NCBI RefSeq assembly: GCF_001514065.1
Contig: NZ_KQ948424.1
Location: 841,568-905,567, forward strand
Source of the DNA: Streptomyces antibioticus
Lineage (GTDB): Bacteria; Actinomycetota; Actinomycetes; Streptomycetales; Streptomycetaceae
Direction: 5' to 3'
DNA: 64,000 bases
The notes beneath the pieces are model-generated. The model was not told the origin of the DNA, did not search any database, and was given only the letters and a program-made list of their open reading frames with translations. Shown here in pieces: positions 54,851 to 62,763 of the stretch (within the stretch, counting starts at the first letter, position 1; each line of letters opens with the position of its first letter). A program made the position numbers and the translations under genes.

Positions 54851-55657
54851 CTAGTTGAAGAGTCTTTCGAGGACGACGGCGATGCCGTCGTCCTCGTTCG
54901 ACAAGGTCACCTCGTCGGCCACGGCCTTGAGTTCGGGGTGGGCGTTGGCCATCGCGACGCCGTGGGCCGCCCAGTCGAACATGGGGATGTCGTTGGGCAT
55001 GTCACCGAAGGCGAGGGTGTCCCGCGGGCCCAGACCGAGGTGCTCGGCGGCCAGCGCGAGGCCCGTCGCCTTGGTGATGCCGCATGGCTGGAGTTCGACG
55101 GTGCCGGGGCCCGACATCGTCACCGTCGCGAGGGAACCGACGACTCCGCGCGCGGTCGCCGCCAACTCGTCGTCGGACAGGGCCGGGTGGCGCAGCAACA
55201 CCTTGCTGATCGGCTCGCACCACAGGTCGTCGCGGCGGCCCACCCGCACGGCGGGCAGGGTCGGGTGCGGCATCAGATACCCCGGCTCGATGAGCGTGAG
55301 CCCGTCGACCCCGTCCTGGTCCACGGCCGCGTACACCTGCCCCACCTCGGCCTCGATCTTGCCGAGCGCGGTCTCGGCCAACTCCCGGTCCAGGGTGACC
55401 GACCACAGCAGACGGTCCGCGCCGGCGTCGTAGACCTGCGCGCCCTGTCCGCACACCGCGAGCCCGGTGCTGCCCAGGTCGTCGAGGAGTGGCCGCACTC
55501 TCGGGGCCGGTCGGCCGGTCACCACCAGATGCCGGGCCCCGGCCGACGTCACCCGCGCGAGTGCGGCGAGCGATCGGTCGGAGAGTGTGTCGTCGCCCCG
55601 GAGGAGGGTTCCGTCCAGGTCAGTGGCGACGAGTGAATATGCGGTGGGTGCGGCCAT
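54851..55657 (-). CDS. HAD superfamily hydrolase, Cof type
   Basis: The 268-residue phosphatase has the nucleophile motif VATDLDGTLLRGDD at residue 10, HLVVTGRPAPRVRPLL near residue 43, and FGDMPNDIPMFDWA near residue 228 as motif IV. The IIB-type cap lies between. Cof-type HADs dephosphorylate sugar phosphates, FMN or related compounds; no specific substrate can be named. The ATG at 55657 starts MAAPTAYSLVATD. Confidence 0.9.
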   Translation of the reverse strand: MAAPTAYSLVATDLDGTLLRGDDTLSDRSLAALARVTSAGARHLVVTGRPAPRVRPLLDDLGSTGLAVCGQGAQVYDAGADRLLWSVTLDRELAETALGKIEAEVGQVYAAVDQDGVDGLTLIEPGYLMPHPTLPAVRVGRRDDLWCEPISKVLLRHPALSDDELAATARGVVGSLATVTMSGPGTVELQPCGITKATGLALAAEHLGLGPRDTLAFGDMPNDIPMFDWAAHGVAMANAHPELKAVADEVTLSNEDDGIAVVLERLFN

Positions 55658-55791
55658 GATCAGAGAATACGGATGGAATCCCCCGCCGACTCGACGCGAA
55701 CCGGACGGCCGCACCTTTCACATCCGTTGACAGCGGCTCCGGTTGGGAGTTGAGCCGCGTACCGTCGGTCCGTGGGTGAGATGCTCACGGG

Positions 55792-56397
55792 GTGACCGAT
55801 CACCCGGAGACCTTCCTGAACCATCTGCGGACGGCCGCGGTCGGCATCCTCGAACGCTTCCCCGAGCAGCTCAAGCCCGAGATCTACGCCCTGTCCTTCC
55901 GCATCTGGCGCATCGACGGCGACGACCGCCACCCGTACGTGGCCATCGGCTACAACACCGAGAGCCAGTACGAGCGGGAGAAGTACCCGGGTGACGAGGG
56001 CGAGGTCCGCTGGAACTACGCCTACTGGCTTCTCGACGGCTTCGAGATGCTCGGCAACATCCCAGAGGACCCGGTGGGCAGCCGGGTGTACGTGGCGGAG
56101 GTCAAGCGGCTCGGTGCCTGGTACGACGGCGAGTTCGACCTCGACCGGGTCCTGGACGACGACGACCTCCGCGCCCGCACCGACCTCCTCCGCCTTCATT
56201 TCTACGACGCCGTCATCGACCTCGCCCGCCACCTCCACGCGGACGGGGTGATCGAGAAGACCCTCGGCCGCCCGCTCCCGGTCGTCGTCTTCGACATGGA
56301 GTGCCCCGGCTGGGAGGCGCACGCGACGGAGTACGCCAACCCGCCGGAACTGATCGAGGAGTTCATGGCGTGGCTGCGGGAGGCCGGGGAGATCTGA
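55792..56397 (+). CDS. Conserved hypothetical protein
   Basis: I do not recognise this 201-residue protein. It is acidic and aromatic-rich, probably mixed alpha/beta and cytoplasmic, with segments RIWRIDGDDRHPYVAIGYN and RWNYAYWLLDGFEMLG. It has no signal peptide. Starts with GTG after TGCTCACGGG. The coding bias matches Streptomyces. It lies between the HAD gene and the FAD-enzyme gene, convergent with the latter. Confidence 0.7.
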   Translation: MTDHPETFLNHLRTAAVGILERFPEQLKPEIYALSFRIWRIDGDDRHPYVAIGYNTESQYEREKYPGDEGEVRWNYAYWLLDGFEMLGNIPEDPVGSRVYVAEVKRLGAWYDGEFDLDRVLDDDDLRARTDLLRLHFYDAVIDLARHLHADGVIEKTLGRPLPVVVFDMECPGWEAHATEYANPPELIEEFMAWLREAGEI

Positions 56398-56407
56398 TCC
56401 GACGGCC

Positions 56408-57604
56408 CTACCCGTGGGCCGCCGCCAGATGCCGCGCCAGCCTCGGTGAGGCGAACTCCGTGCCGCACACGAAGCGCATCACGGGTCCGTACGACGACGC
56501 CGACGGCAGGCCCGTGAAGTACAGGCCCGGCACCGAGGAGACGTATCCGGCGCCGAGCCTGGGCGCGCCGCGGCTCACCGCGAGCCGGGTGCGGAGTTCG
56601 GGGCCGAGGAAGTCCATCGCGGCGAGATCGACGCGGTAGCCGGTCGCGGCGATGACGTGGTCGGCGGTCAGGCGTTCGGTGCGGCCGGTGTGGGTGAGGA
56701 CGGACAGCGACGGGTGGCCGTCCTCGGTGTCGGCGTTGAGGACGCGGCGGACCTCGCTGACTTGGACCTTGTCCTCGAAGCGGTCGCGCAGCCACCAGGC
56801 GCCGAGTGGACCGAGGACGCGGCGGACCAGGTAGTGGCGGGCCCCTGCCGGGAGGCGGCGGTAGGGGTGCGGGTAGTAGCTGAGCGCCCACAGGGACCAG
56901 GCGCGGCCGAACGGGGACTCCGGGCGCAGCCGGGGCTGCTTCCAGGGCGGGGCCCCGAAGGCGACGCTGCCCCGGCCCCGCGCCACGACCCTGACCTGGG
57001 CACCGGCCTCCGCCGCGAGGGCCGCCGTCTCCAGCGCGGACTGGCCGGCCCCGACGACGATGAGTTCGCGGCCGGAGAAGCGGCTGAGGTCGTGGTGCTG
57101 GGAACTGTGGGAGACCGGGCCGGTCGGGCTGGGTCCGTCGGGCAGGGTCAGCTCCGGGGGCAGGTGCGCGAGGCCCGCGAGCCCGGTGGCGACGACCACC
57201 GCGCGGGCGCTGAACGACTCGCCCGAGTCCAGCTTCAGTTCGAAGCCCTGGCTCTTGTGGTGGTCGACGGACACGACCCGCACCCGCTCCAGCTCGGGCA
57301 CCAGCTTCTGCTGGAACCACTCGCCGTAGGCGATGAAGGTCTCCACGGGGATGATGTCCTCGTCCGTCACCAGCCGCGGTATGCCCGCCGCGTCGCAGTA
57401 GTCGACCAGGGTGTGGCCCGGCTGCGGGGCGTCGAGGCTGGAGGCCACCGGGGTGGACTTGAGGAGCATGCCGGCGGGCATGTGGTCGCGCCAGCTCACC
57501 ATGGGTTCGCCGAAGACGCGGACAGGGATGCCGCGGGCCCTGAGATGTGCGGCGGTCGACAGCCCGTAGGGCCCGGCGCCGATGACTGCGACTGGTCGGA
57601 TCAC
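56408..57604 (-). CDS. FAD-dependent oxidoreductase, flavin-monooxygenase-like
   Basis: The 398-residue protein has an N-terminal FAD Rossmann motif VIGAGPYGLSTAAHL at residue 6. A second dinucleotide motif ELIVVGAGQSALETAALAAE lies near residue 184, for NADPH, and VIAATGYRVDLAAMDF near residue 322, the ATGY stretch of N-hydroxylating and Baeyer-Villiger relatives. It probably oxidises a small molecule using O2 and NADPH. It begins with GTG. The ATP-grasp gene is 27 bp upstream on the same strand, so both should be cotranscribed and act together. Confidence 0.85.
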   Translation of the reverse strand: MIRPVAVIGAGPYGLSTAAHLRARGIPVRVFGEPMVSWRDHMPAGMLLKSTPVASSLDAPQPGHTLVDYCDAAGIPRLVTDEDIIPVETFIAYGEWFQQKLVPELERVRVVSVDHHKSQGFELKLDSGESFSARAVVVATGLAGLAHLPPELTLPDGPSPTGPVSHSSQHHDLSRFSGRELIVVGAGQSALETAALAAEAGAQVRVVARGRGSVAFGAPPWKQPRLRPESPFGRAWSLWALSYYPHPYRRLPAGARHYLVRRVLGPLGAWWLRDRFEDKVQVSEVRRVLNADTEDGHPSLSVLTHTGRTERLTADHVIAATGYRVDLAAMDFLGPELRTRLAVSRGAPRLGAGYVSSVPGLYFTGLPSASSYGPVMRFVCGTEFASPRLARHLAAAHG

Positions 57605-57631
57605 GAAGTCCCTCCCCAGGACATCACTGCG

Positions 57632-58942
57632 TCACTTCGTGGTGGTGCCGTTGGTGCCTTTGGTCTCTCCATGGCCGGCGGCGCCGCGGTGGTTGGCCCG
57701 CCACAGCTGATACAGGTGCTTCGCGCCCGGTCGTACGAAGCGCGCGAGCATGGTGAGGAACGGCAGCGGGTCGTCACCCGCGAACCAGGCCAGCTCGGTC
57801 CCGCTCGCCCGCCCGGGCGCGTGCGGCGTCGTATAGCCGCTGCGGCGGTAGGCGAGGAGGGCGGGCAGGTCGATGTTCTCCACGATGTACCGGTGCCCGG
57901 CCCGCTGTTCCCCCTCCGGAACGGAGCGGCCGGTCAGATCCAGGTGCAGGGCGCGGACGACGTCCACCCCCGACTCGTTCTCGAAGAGCCGGAACTGGGC
58001 GCCCATGCGGGGGTTGAAGTCGAGGAGCTTGTACAGGCCGTCGCGCCGGTCGAAGCGCAGGTCCAGATCGATGATTCCGGTGAAGCCGATCTGTTTGATG
58101 AAACGCGCGGCGAGATCCGCGAGTTCCGGGTTGTCGACGACGTACGCGTTCGCCGTCATTCCGGCGTGCGGCGGCCAGGAGCGGACCTTCACGCCGGTGA
58201 ACATCGCGAGCGGGGTGGAGTCCGCGTCGAAGTAGGCGTGCACGATCCAGTCCTCGGCGTCCTCCCGGGGCAGGTACTCCTGGAGGATCACCGCGGGCTG
58301 CTCGCCCCAGTCACGGGCGAGGGCGAGCAGCCCTTCCCGGGTGCCGATCCGGGTCGTGCCGTTGACGGCCGGCCGGGTGCGCCGTACGAACGCCTCCCGG
58401 TTCTTGGCCACCACCGGGAAGCGGGCCTTGTCGGCGAACGCGACGATGTCGTCGTAGGACTGCGGGAAGGCGGCCGTCGGGCTGGGTATGCCGTGTTCCA
58501 CGCAGAGTTCGTGCAGCCCCTGTTTGCTGGCCAGCCGGCGCGGCAGGCCGCGCTCGACCGGCGGCACGAGGAAGCGGGCGCCGAGTTCGACGCGGTGCTC
58601 GGCGATCAGCACCGCGGCCTCCTCGTCGGTGGGCACCAGGACGGCGGGCCGTCCGATCCTGCGGCCGATCCTGAGCAGGCCCGCGACGAGCCGCTCCGGC
58701 TCCTCCGTCCCCGTCGTCGGCCAGACGAAGGCCTTTTTGAGGTAACGGGACGTTGCGGCGGGTGTGTAACGGTCCTCCGTGATCGCATACATCGGGACGC
58801 CGAGACGGCCCAGGCTGCGGATCGCGCCGACCCCGCCGTGGTGCAGCGGATAGTCGCCGAACTTCACGATCAAGCCCGGTACTTCTCTGTCGGGCTCGAA
58901 CGGCACACGCACGTCTGCACTCCTGGCCACGGGTCCCCCCAC
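57632..58942 (-). CDS. ATP-grasp family ligase
   Basis: The 436-residue enzyme has an N-terminal domain (LIVKFGDYPLHHGGVGAIRS). The ATP-grasp core follows: FPVVAKNREAFVRRTRPAV supplies an ATP lysine, LQEYLPREDAEDWIVHAYFD follows, and LLDFNPRMGAQFRLFE carries the metal-binding Asp/Asn. Such proteins ligate a carboxylate to an amine or thiol. The start at GTG 58942 (MGGPVARSADVRV) may really be a GTG a few codons on. It leads the two-gene unit with the FAD enzyme. Confidence 0.82.
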   Translation of the reverse strand: MGGPVARSADVRVPFEPDREVPGLIVKFGDYPLHHGGVGAIRSLGRLGVPMYAITEDRYTPAATSRYLKKAFVWPTTGTEEPERLVAGLLRIGRRIGRPAVLVPTDEEAAVLIAEHRVELGARFLVPPVERGLPRRLASKQGLHELCVEHGIPSPTAAFPQSYDDIVAFADKARFPVVAKNREAFVRRTRPAVNGTTRIGTREGLLALARDWGEQPAVILQEYLPREDAEDWIVHAYFDADSTPLAMFTGVKVRSWPPHAGMTANAYVVDNPELADLAARFIKQIGFTGIIDLDLRFDRRDGLYKLLDFNPRMGAQFRLFENESGVDVVRALHLDLTGRSVPEGEQRAGHRYIVENIDLPALLAYRRSGYTTPHAPGRASGTELAWFAGDDPLPFLTMLARFVRPGAKHLYQLWRANHRGAAGHGETKGTNGTTTK

Positions 58943-59149
58943 GTGTCCCGTCTACGGAACGGCCCCATCCCGCCCGTTGTCCCCAAAGGAAGCTAAGCCG
59001 GAATTGCCGCCTCCGACCGATGCTTATCAGGACATTGCTAACTCTTTAGGCACTGCCGAGACAGGCAACTCGGCCGTAACGTGTGGCGCGACCACATGCG
59101 TTACGCAGTGTTCCGACCTACGAAGCGATGGAGAGCGAGGCAGCACCCC

Positions 59150-60376
59150 ATGCCCCCCTTCGATCTGCCCGAGGGCGACCCCTTCGGCCCGCACAACCTC
59201 CCCTACGGCGTCTTCTCCGCGCCCGGCTCCTCCGACCGGACCGTCGGCGTCCGCCTCGGCGACCACGTCCTCGACGCGGGCGCGGCGGCCCTGGCGCTGG
59301 GCTCGCCGTACGCCTCCCTCCTCGCCCGGCCCTCGCTGAACCCGCTGCTCGCGGCCGGCCGCACCGCCTGGTCGGACGTCCGGCGTGCGCTGACGGCGTG
59401 GGTGACGGTGCCGGCCCATCAGTCCGCCGTCGCGGAGTTCCTGCACCCCCTGTCGTCCGTGACCCTGCACCTCCCCTTCGAGGTCGCCGACTACGTCGAC
59501 TTCTACGCCTCCGAGAACCACGCCCGGAACGTCGGCCAGATCTTCCGGCCCGACGCCGCGGACTCCCTCACCCCCAACTGGAAGCACCTCCCCATCGGCT
59601 ACCACGGCCGCTCGGGCACGGTCGTCGTCTCCGGCACCGAGGTCGTACGCCCCTCCGGGCAGCGCAAGGCCCCCACCGACCCCGCGCCGGTCTTCGGCCC
59701 CTCGGTGCGCCTGGACATCGAGGCGGAGGTCGGCTTCGTGGTCGGCACACCGTCCCCCATGGGCTCCCCGGTGGCCCTGGCCGACTTCCGGGACCACGTC
59801 TTCGGCCTCTGCCTGCTCAACGACTGGTCGGCGCGTGACATCCAGGCCTGGGAGTACGTCCCCCTCGGCCCCTTCCTCGGCAAGTCCTTCGCCACGTCCG
59901 TGTCGGCCTGGATCACCCCGCTCGACGCGCTGGAGGAGGCCCGGGTGGCGCCGCCCGCGCGGACGCACGAGCTGCTTCCGTACCTCGACGACACCGGCGC
60001 CGACGCCGAACCCGGCGGCTACGACCTCCGGATCTCCATCGCCGTCAACGGCCATGTCGTCTCCGAACCCCCCTTCTCCTCCATGTACTGGACGGCCGCC
60101 CAGCAGTTGGCCCACATGACGGTCAACGGGGCGTCCCTGCGCACCGGCGACCTCTACGGCTCCGGCACGGTGAGCGGCCCCGCGGAACGGGAGCGCGGCT
60201 CGCTCCTTGAGCTGACCTGGAACGGTCGGGACGCCCTCGAACTCCCCGACGGCAAGCGGACGTTCCTGGAGGACGGTGACGTGGTGACCCTCTCGGCGTG
60301 GGCCCCGGGACCGGACGGGGTACGGGTCGGGCTGGGCGACGTGGTGGGGCGGGTCGTGGGGCAGGCCTTGGGATAG
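59150..60376 (+). CDS. fahA: Fumarylacetoacetase
   Basis: The 408-residue enzyme cleaves fumarylacetoacetate to fumarate and acetoacetate, the last step of tyrosine degradation. Motifs are YVDFYASENHARNVGQIFRP, GYHGRSGTVVVSGTEVVRP, and SARDIQAWEYVPLGPFLGKS, with metal ligands (Asp, Glu) and the Tyr/Lys of the active site in place. The start MPPFDLPEGDPFG fits family length; upstream frame codons are not used. It stands alone. Confidence 0.94.
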   Translation: MPPFDLPEGDPFGPHNLPYGVFSAPGSSDRTVGVRLGDHVLDAGAAALALGSPYASLLARPSLNPLLAAGRTAWSDVRRALTAWVTVPAHQSAVAEFLHPLSSVTLHLPFEVADYVDFYASENHARNVGQIFRPDAADSLTPNWKHLPIGYHGRSGTVVVSGTEVVRPSGQRKAPTDPAPVFGPSVRLDIEAEVGFVVGTPSPMGSPVALADFRDHVFGLCLLNDWSARDIQAWEYVPLGPFLGKSFATSVSAWITPLDALEEARVAPPARTHELLPYLDDTGADAEPGGYDLRISIAVNGHVVSEPPFSSMYWTAAQQLAHMTVNGASLRTGDLYGSGTVSGPAERERGSLLELTWNGRDALELPDGKRTFLEDGDVVTLSAWAPGPDGVRVGLGDVVGRVVGQALG

Positions 60377-60602
60377 AGGGCGTCATGGGGAACCGAGGGA
60401 CTCGAGGGTGAGTTGAGGTGACGGGCAGGGGTGCCGTCCAGGTCTGCCATGTGCCGCCCGGCGCCGTCATACTGACGGCGGCGGACGGTGTGCACAGCAG
60501 CCGGCACGCCCCCGCACCACCCCGTACGACCGCGCACGACCCGCACCCCCCGTCGCGCGCCCTCGCCGCCCCATACGCCGACCAGGATCCGGAGCCCGTG
60601 GC

Positions 60603-61544
60603 ATGACTGTCTGCCTGCTCCTGCTGAGCGCCGTCGCCCTGACGGCCGCCCTTCCGGTGCCGCGCGCGCTGACCCGGGCCGACTGGCCCGAGCGGGAGCC
60701 CGTGGTCGCGCTGTGGGTGTGGCAGTGCCTGGTCGCCACGGTGCTGATGTGCAACCTGACCGCCCTGGTCCTGGGCGCGGCCGCCGTCTTCCGCACGGTC
60801 CGCGACCATGTCTTCGCCCCGGCTCCCCCGGCCGTGACCGCCGCGTACGACCTGTCCGCCGCCCCGGCCTGGGCCACCGTCCTCACCCTGCTGCTGGCCT
60901 GCGGCGCGGCCTGGACGACGGCGATGCTGGCCCGCGAGCTGGTCGAGGCCCGTCGGCGTCGCGGCCGGACGAGGGCGCATCTGCGCGAGCGCGCCCCCGA
61001 ACTCCCCGGCGGCCTGGAGAAGGCCGCGCGCGGCCCGCTGCTGGTGCTGGAGGACGAGTACCCCGACGCCTGGTGGATGCCGGGCAGCCCGCCGCAGCTG
61101 GTGGTGACGACCGGGGCGCTGCACCGCCTCACCGACGTACAGCTGGACGCCGTCCTCACTCATGAGCGCGACCACGCCCGCGCCCACCACGACTGGCTGC
61201 TGCACCTGTCGACGGCCCTGGCGACCGGCTTCCCCCGGATCCCGCTCTTCGCCCACTTCTGCGAGCAGACCCACCGCCTGGTGGAGCTCGCCGCGGACGA
61301 CACCGCGTCCCGTCGCTGCGGCCATCTGACCACCGCGCTGGCCCTGATCGAGCTGAACCAGCACCGGGGCGTCCTGTCCTGCGCGTCCAGCCACCGGCTG
61401 CTGGGCGAGCGGGTGGACCGGTTGCTGGAGCCTCGGCCCCGGCTGGGGCGCAGGCACCGGGCGGTCACGGCCACGGTGGCGGGGCTGGTGCCGTTGCTGC
61501 CGTTGCTGATCGTTTTCGGGCCGGGGTTGAGCGCGTTGGCGTAG
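60603..61544 (+). CDS. M56 family membrane zinc metallopeptidase (BlaR1-like)
   Basis: The 313-residue protein has three or four spans: residues 5-20, 38-62, 93-112 and 285-305. HERDHARAHHDW near residue 188 carries the HExxH-type zinc motif, and ELAADDTASRR follows as third-ligand region. M56 peptidases next to BlaI genes act as beta-lactam sensors, but no BlaI gene is adjacent here. ATG start. Confidence 0.82.
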   Translation: MTVCLLLLSAVALTAALPVPRALTRADWPEREPVVALWVWQCLVATVLMCNLTALVLGAAAVFRTVRDHVFAPAPPAVTAAYDLSAAPAWATVLTLLLACGAAWTTAMLARELVEARRRRGRTRAHLRERAPELPGGLEKAARGPLLVLEDEYPDAWWMPGSPPQLVVTTGALHRLTDVQLDAVLTHERDHARAHHDWLLHLSTALATGFPRIPLFAHFCEQTHRLVELAADDTASRRCGHLTTALALIELNQHRGVLSCASSHRLLGERVDRLLEPRPRLGRRHRAVTATVAGLVPLLPLLIVFGPGLSALA

Positions 61545-61669
61545 CCGGGGTGGCAGAACTCCCCCGAGGGCCTCTGAAACCGCAGGTCAGCGGCCGATTC
61601 AGGAGCGGCGGGAGTGGCGCAACACTCTCGCAACACCCCATTCCCCACCCCCTCGGTATGGTTCCCGCC

Positions 61670-62458
61670 ATGCCTCCTTCCGACCGCATCCGCGACCACG
61701 CCGGCCAGGGCGCGACCACCGTCGCCGCCCACCGCGTGCGGCGTCGGCTGCGCGCGGACCAGGCGCGGCAGCTCGCCGATCTCCTCCGCCACCAGCTCCT
61801 GTCCGGCGGCTTCGAGGACGGCACGCTCCCGCACGAGACGACCCTCGCCACCGACTACCGCGCCTCCCGCAACACGGTCCGCCAAGCCCTGGACCTGCTG
61901 CGCGCCGAAGGCCTCGTCGAACGCCTCCCCGGTGTCGGCACCGTGGTCGTCGCCCAGAAGTACCCCCACGGCCTCGACCGTCTGATGGGCCTCGCGGAGA
62001 CCCTGCGCGAACACGGCACCGTCACCAACGAGGTGCGCACGATGGGCCCGGCCCCGGCACCGCACCCGGTCGCCGAACGCCTCCATGTCCCACCCGGCAC
62101 CGATGTCCTCTACATCGAACGCCTCCGCCGCCTCAACGGCCTCCCCCTCTCCCTCGACCTCACCTACATCCCGCTCGACATCGGCACCGCCCTGCTCGGC
62201 GCCGACCTGGAGAACACCGACGTCTTCCGGCTCCTGGAGTCGATCACCGGCCAGGGACTCGGCCATGCCGAGATCACCCTGGAGGCGGTGAACGCGGACG
62301 CCCACTCCGCCGCCGTGCTCGAAGCCCCGCGCGGCGCGGCCGTCCTGATGCTGGAGCGCCTGACGCATCTCGCCGACGGCCGCCCCGTCGACCTGGAGTT
62401 CATCCGCTTCCGCGGCGACCGCATCACGATGAGCGGCCTGCTGCACCGGTCCCTCTGA
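61670..62458 (+). CDS. GntR family transcriptional regulator with UTRA domain
   Basis: The 262-residue regulator has the winged helix near residues 25-90 (LADLLRHQLLSGGFEDGTLP, YRASRNTVRQALDLLRAEGL, RLPGVGTVVVAQ). The C-terminal two-thirds form an UTRA ligand domain (VLYIERLRRLNGLPLSLDLT, GQGLGHAEITLEAV). It is 62 bp before the ferredoxin gene on the same strand and probably controls that operon. The ATG at 61670 (MPPSDRIRDHAG) is preferred; another ATG lies 12 bp upstream. Confidence 0.9.
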   Translation: MPPSDRIRDHAGQGATTVAAHRVRRRLRADQARQLADLLRHQLLSGGFEDGTLPHETTLATDYRASRNTVRQALDLLRAEGLVERLPGVGTVVVAQKYPHGLDRLMGLAETLREHGTVTNEVRTMGPAPAPHPVAERLHVPPGTDVLYIERLRRLNGLPLSLDLTYIPLDIGTALLGADLENTDVFRLLESITGQGLGHAEITLEAVNADAHSAAVLEAPRGAAVLMLERLTHLADGRPVDLEFIRFRGDRITMSGLLHRSL

Positions 62459-62520
62459 CCACCCCTCTCCTTTCCGAGCCGAACTTTTCCCTTCCGAGCT
62501 GGACCTTCCTGGAGACAGCC

Positions 62521-62748
62521 ATGCCCTTGGCGCCCCAGCGGGCCGACGTGCCCGTGACCATCGACGAGTCGAAGTGCATCGACGGCTGCACGCTCTGCGT
62601 CGACATGTGCCCGCTGGACTCCCTCGCCATCGACGAGAGCAGCGGCAAGGCCTACATGCACGTCGACGAGTGCTGGTACTGCGGCCCGTGCGCGGCCCGC
62701 TGTCCCACCGGAGCCGTCACGGTCAACATGCCCTATCTGCTCCGCTGA
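62521..62748 (+). CDS. Ferredoxin with two 4Fe-4S clusters
   Basis: This 75-residue ferredoxin has CIDGCTLCVDMCPLDSLAI and CWYCGPCAARCPTGAV, two full CxxCxxCxxxCP motifs. It could donate electrons to a flavoprotein encoded downstream outside the window. It is 15 bp before the substrate-binding protein gene. It resembles the small iron-sulfur subunits linked to fumarate-reductase- or APS-reductase-like flavoproteins. Confidence 0.92.
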   Translation: MPLAPQRADVPVTIDESKCIDGCTLCVDMCPLDSLAIDESSGKAYMHVDECWYCGPCAARCPTGAVTVNMPYLLR

Positions 62749-62763
62749 GAGGTCCCGACTCCC

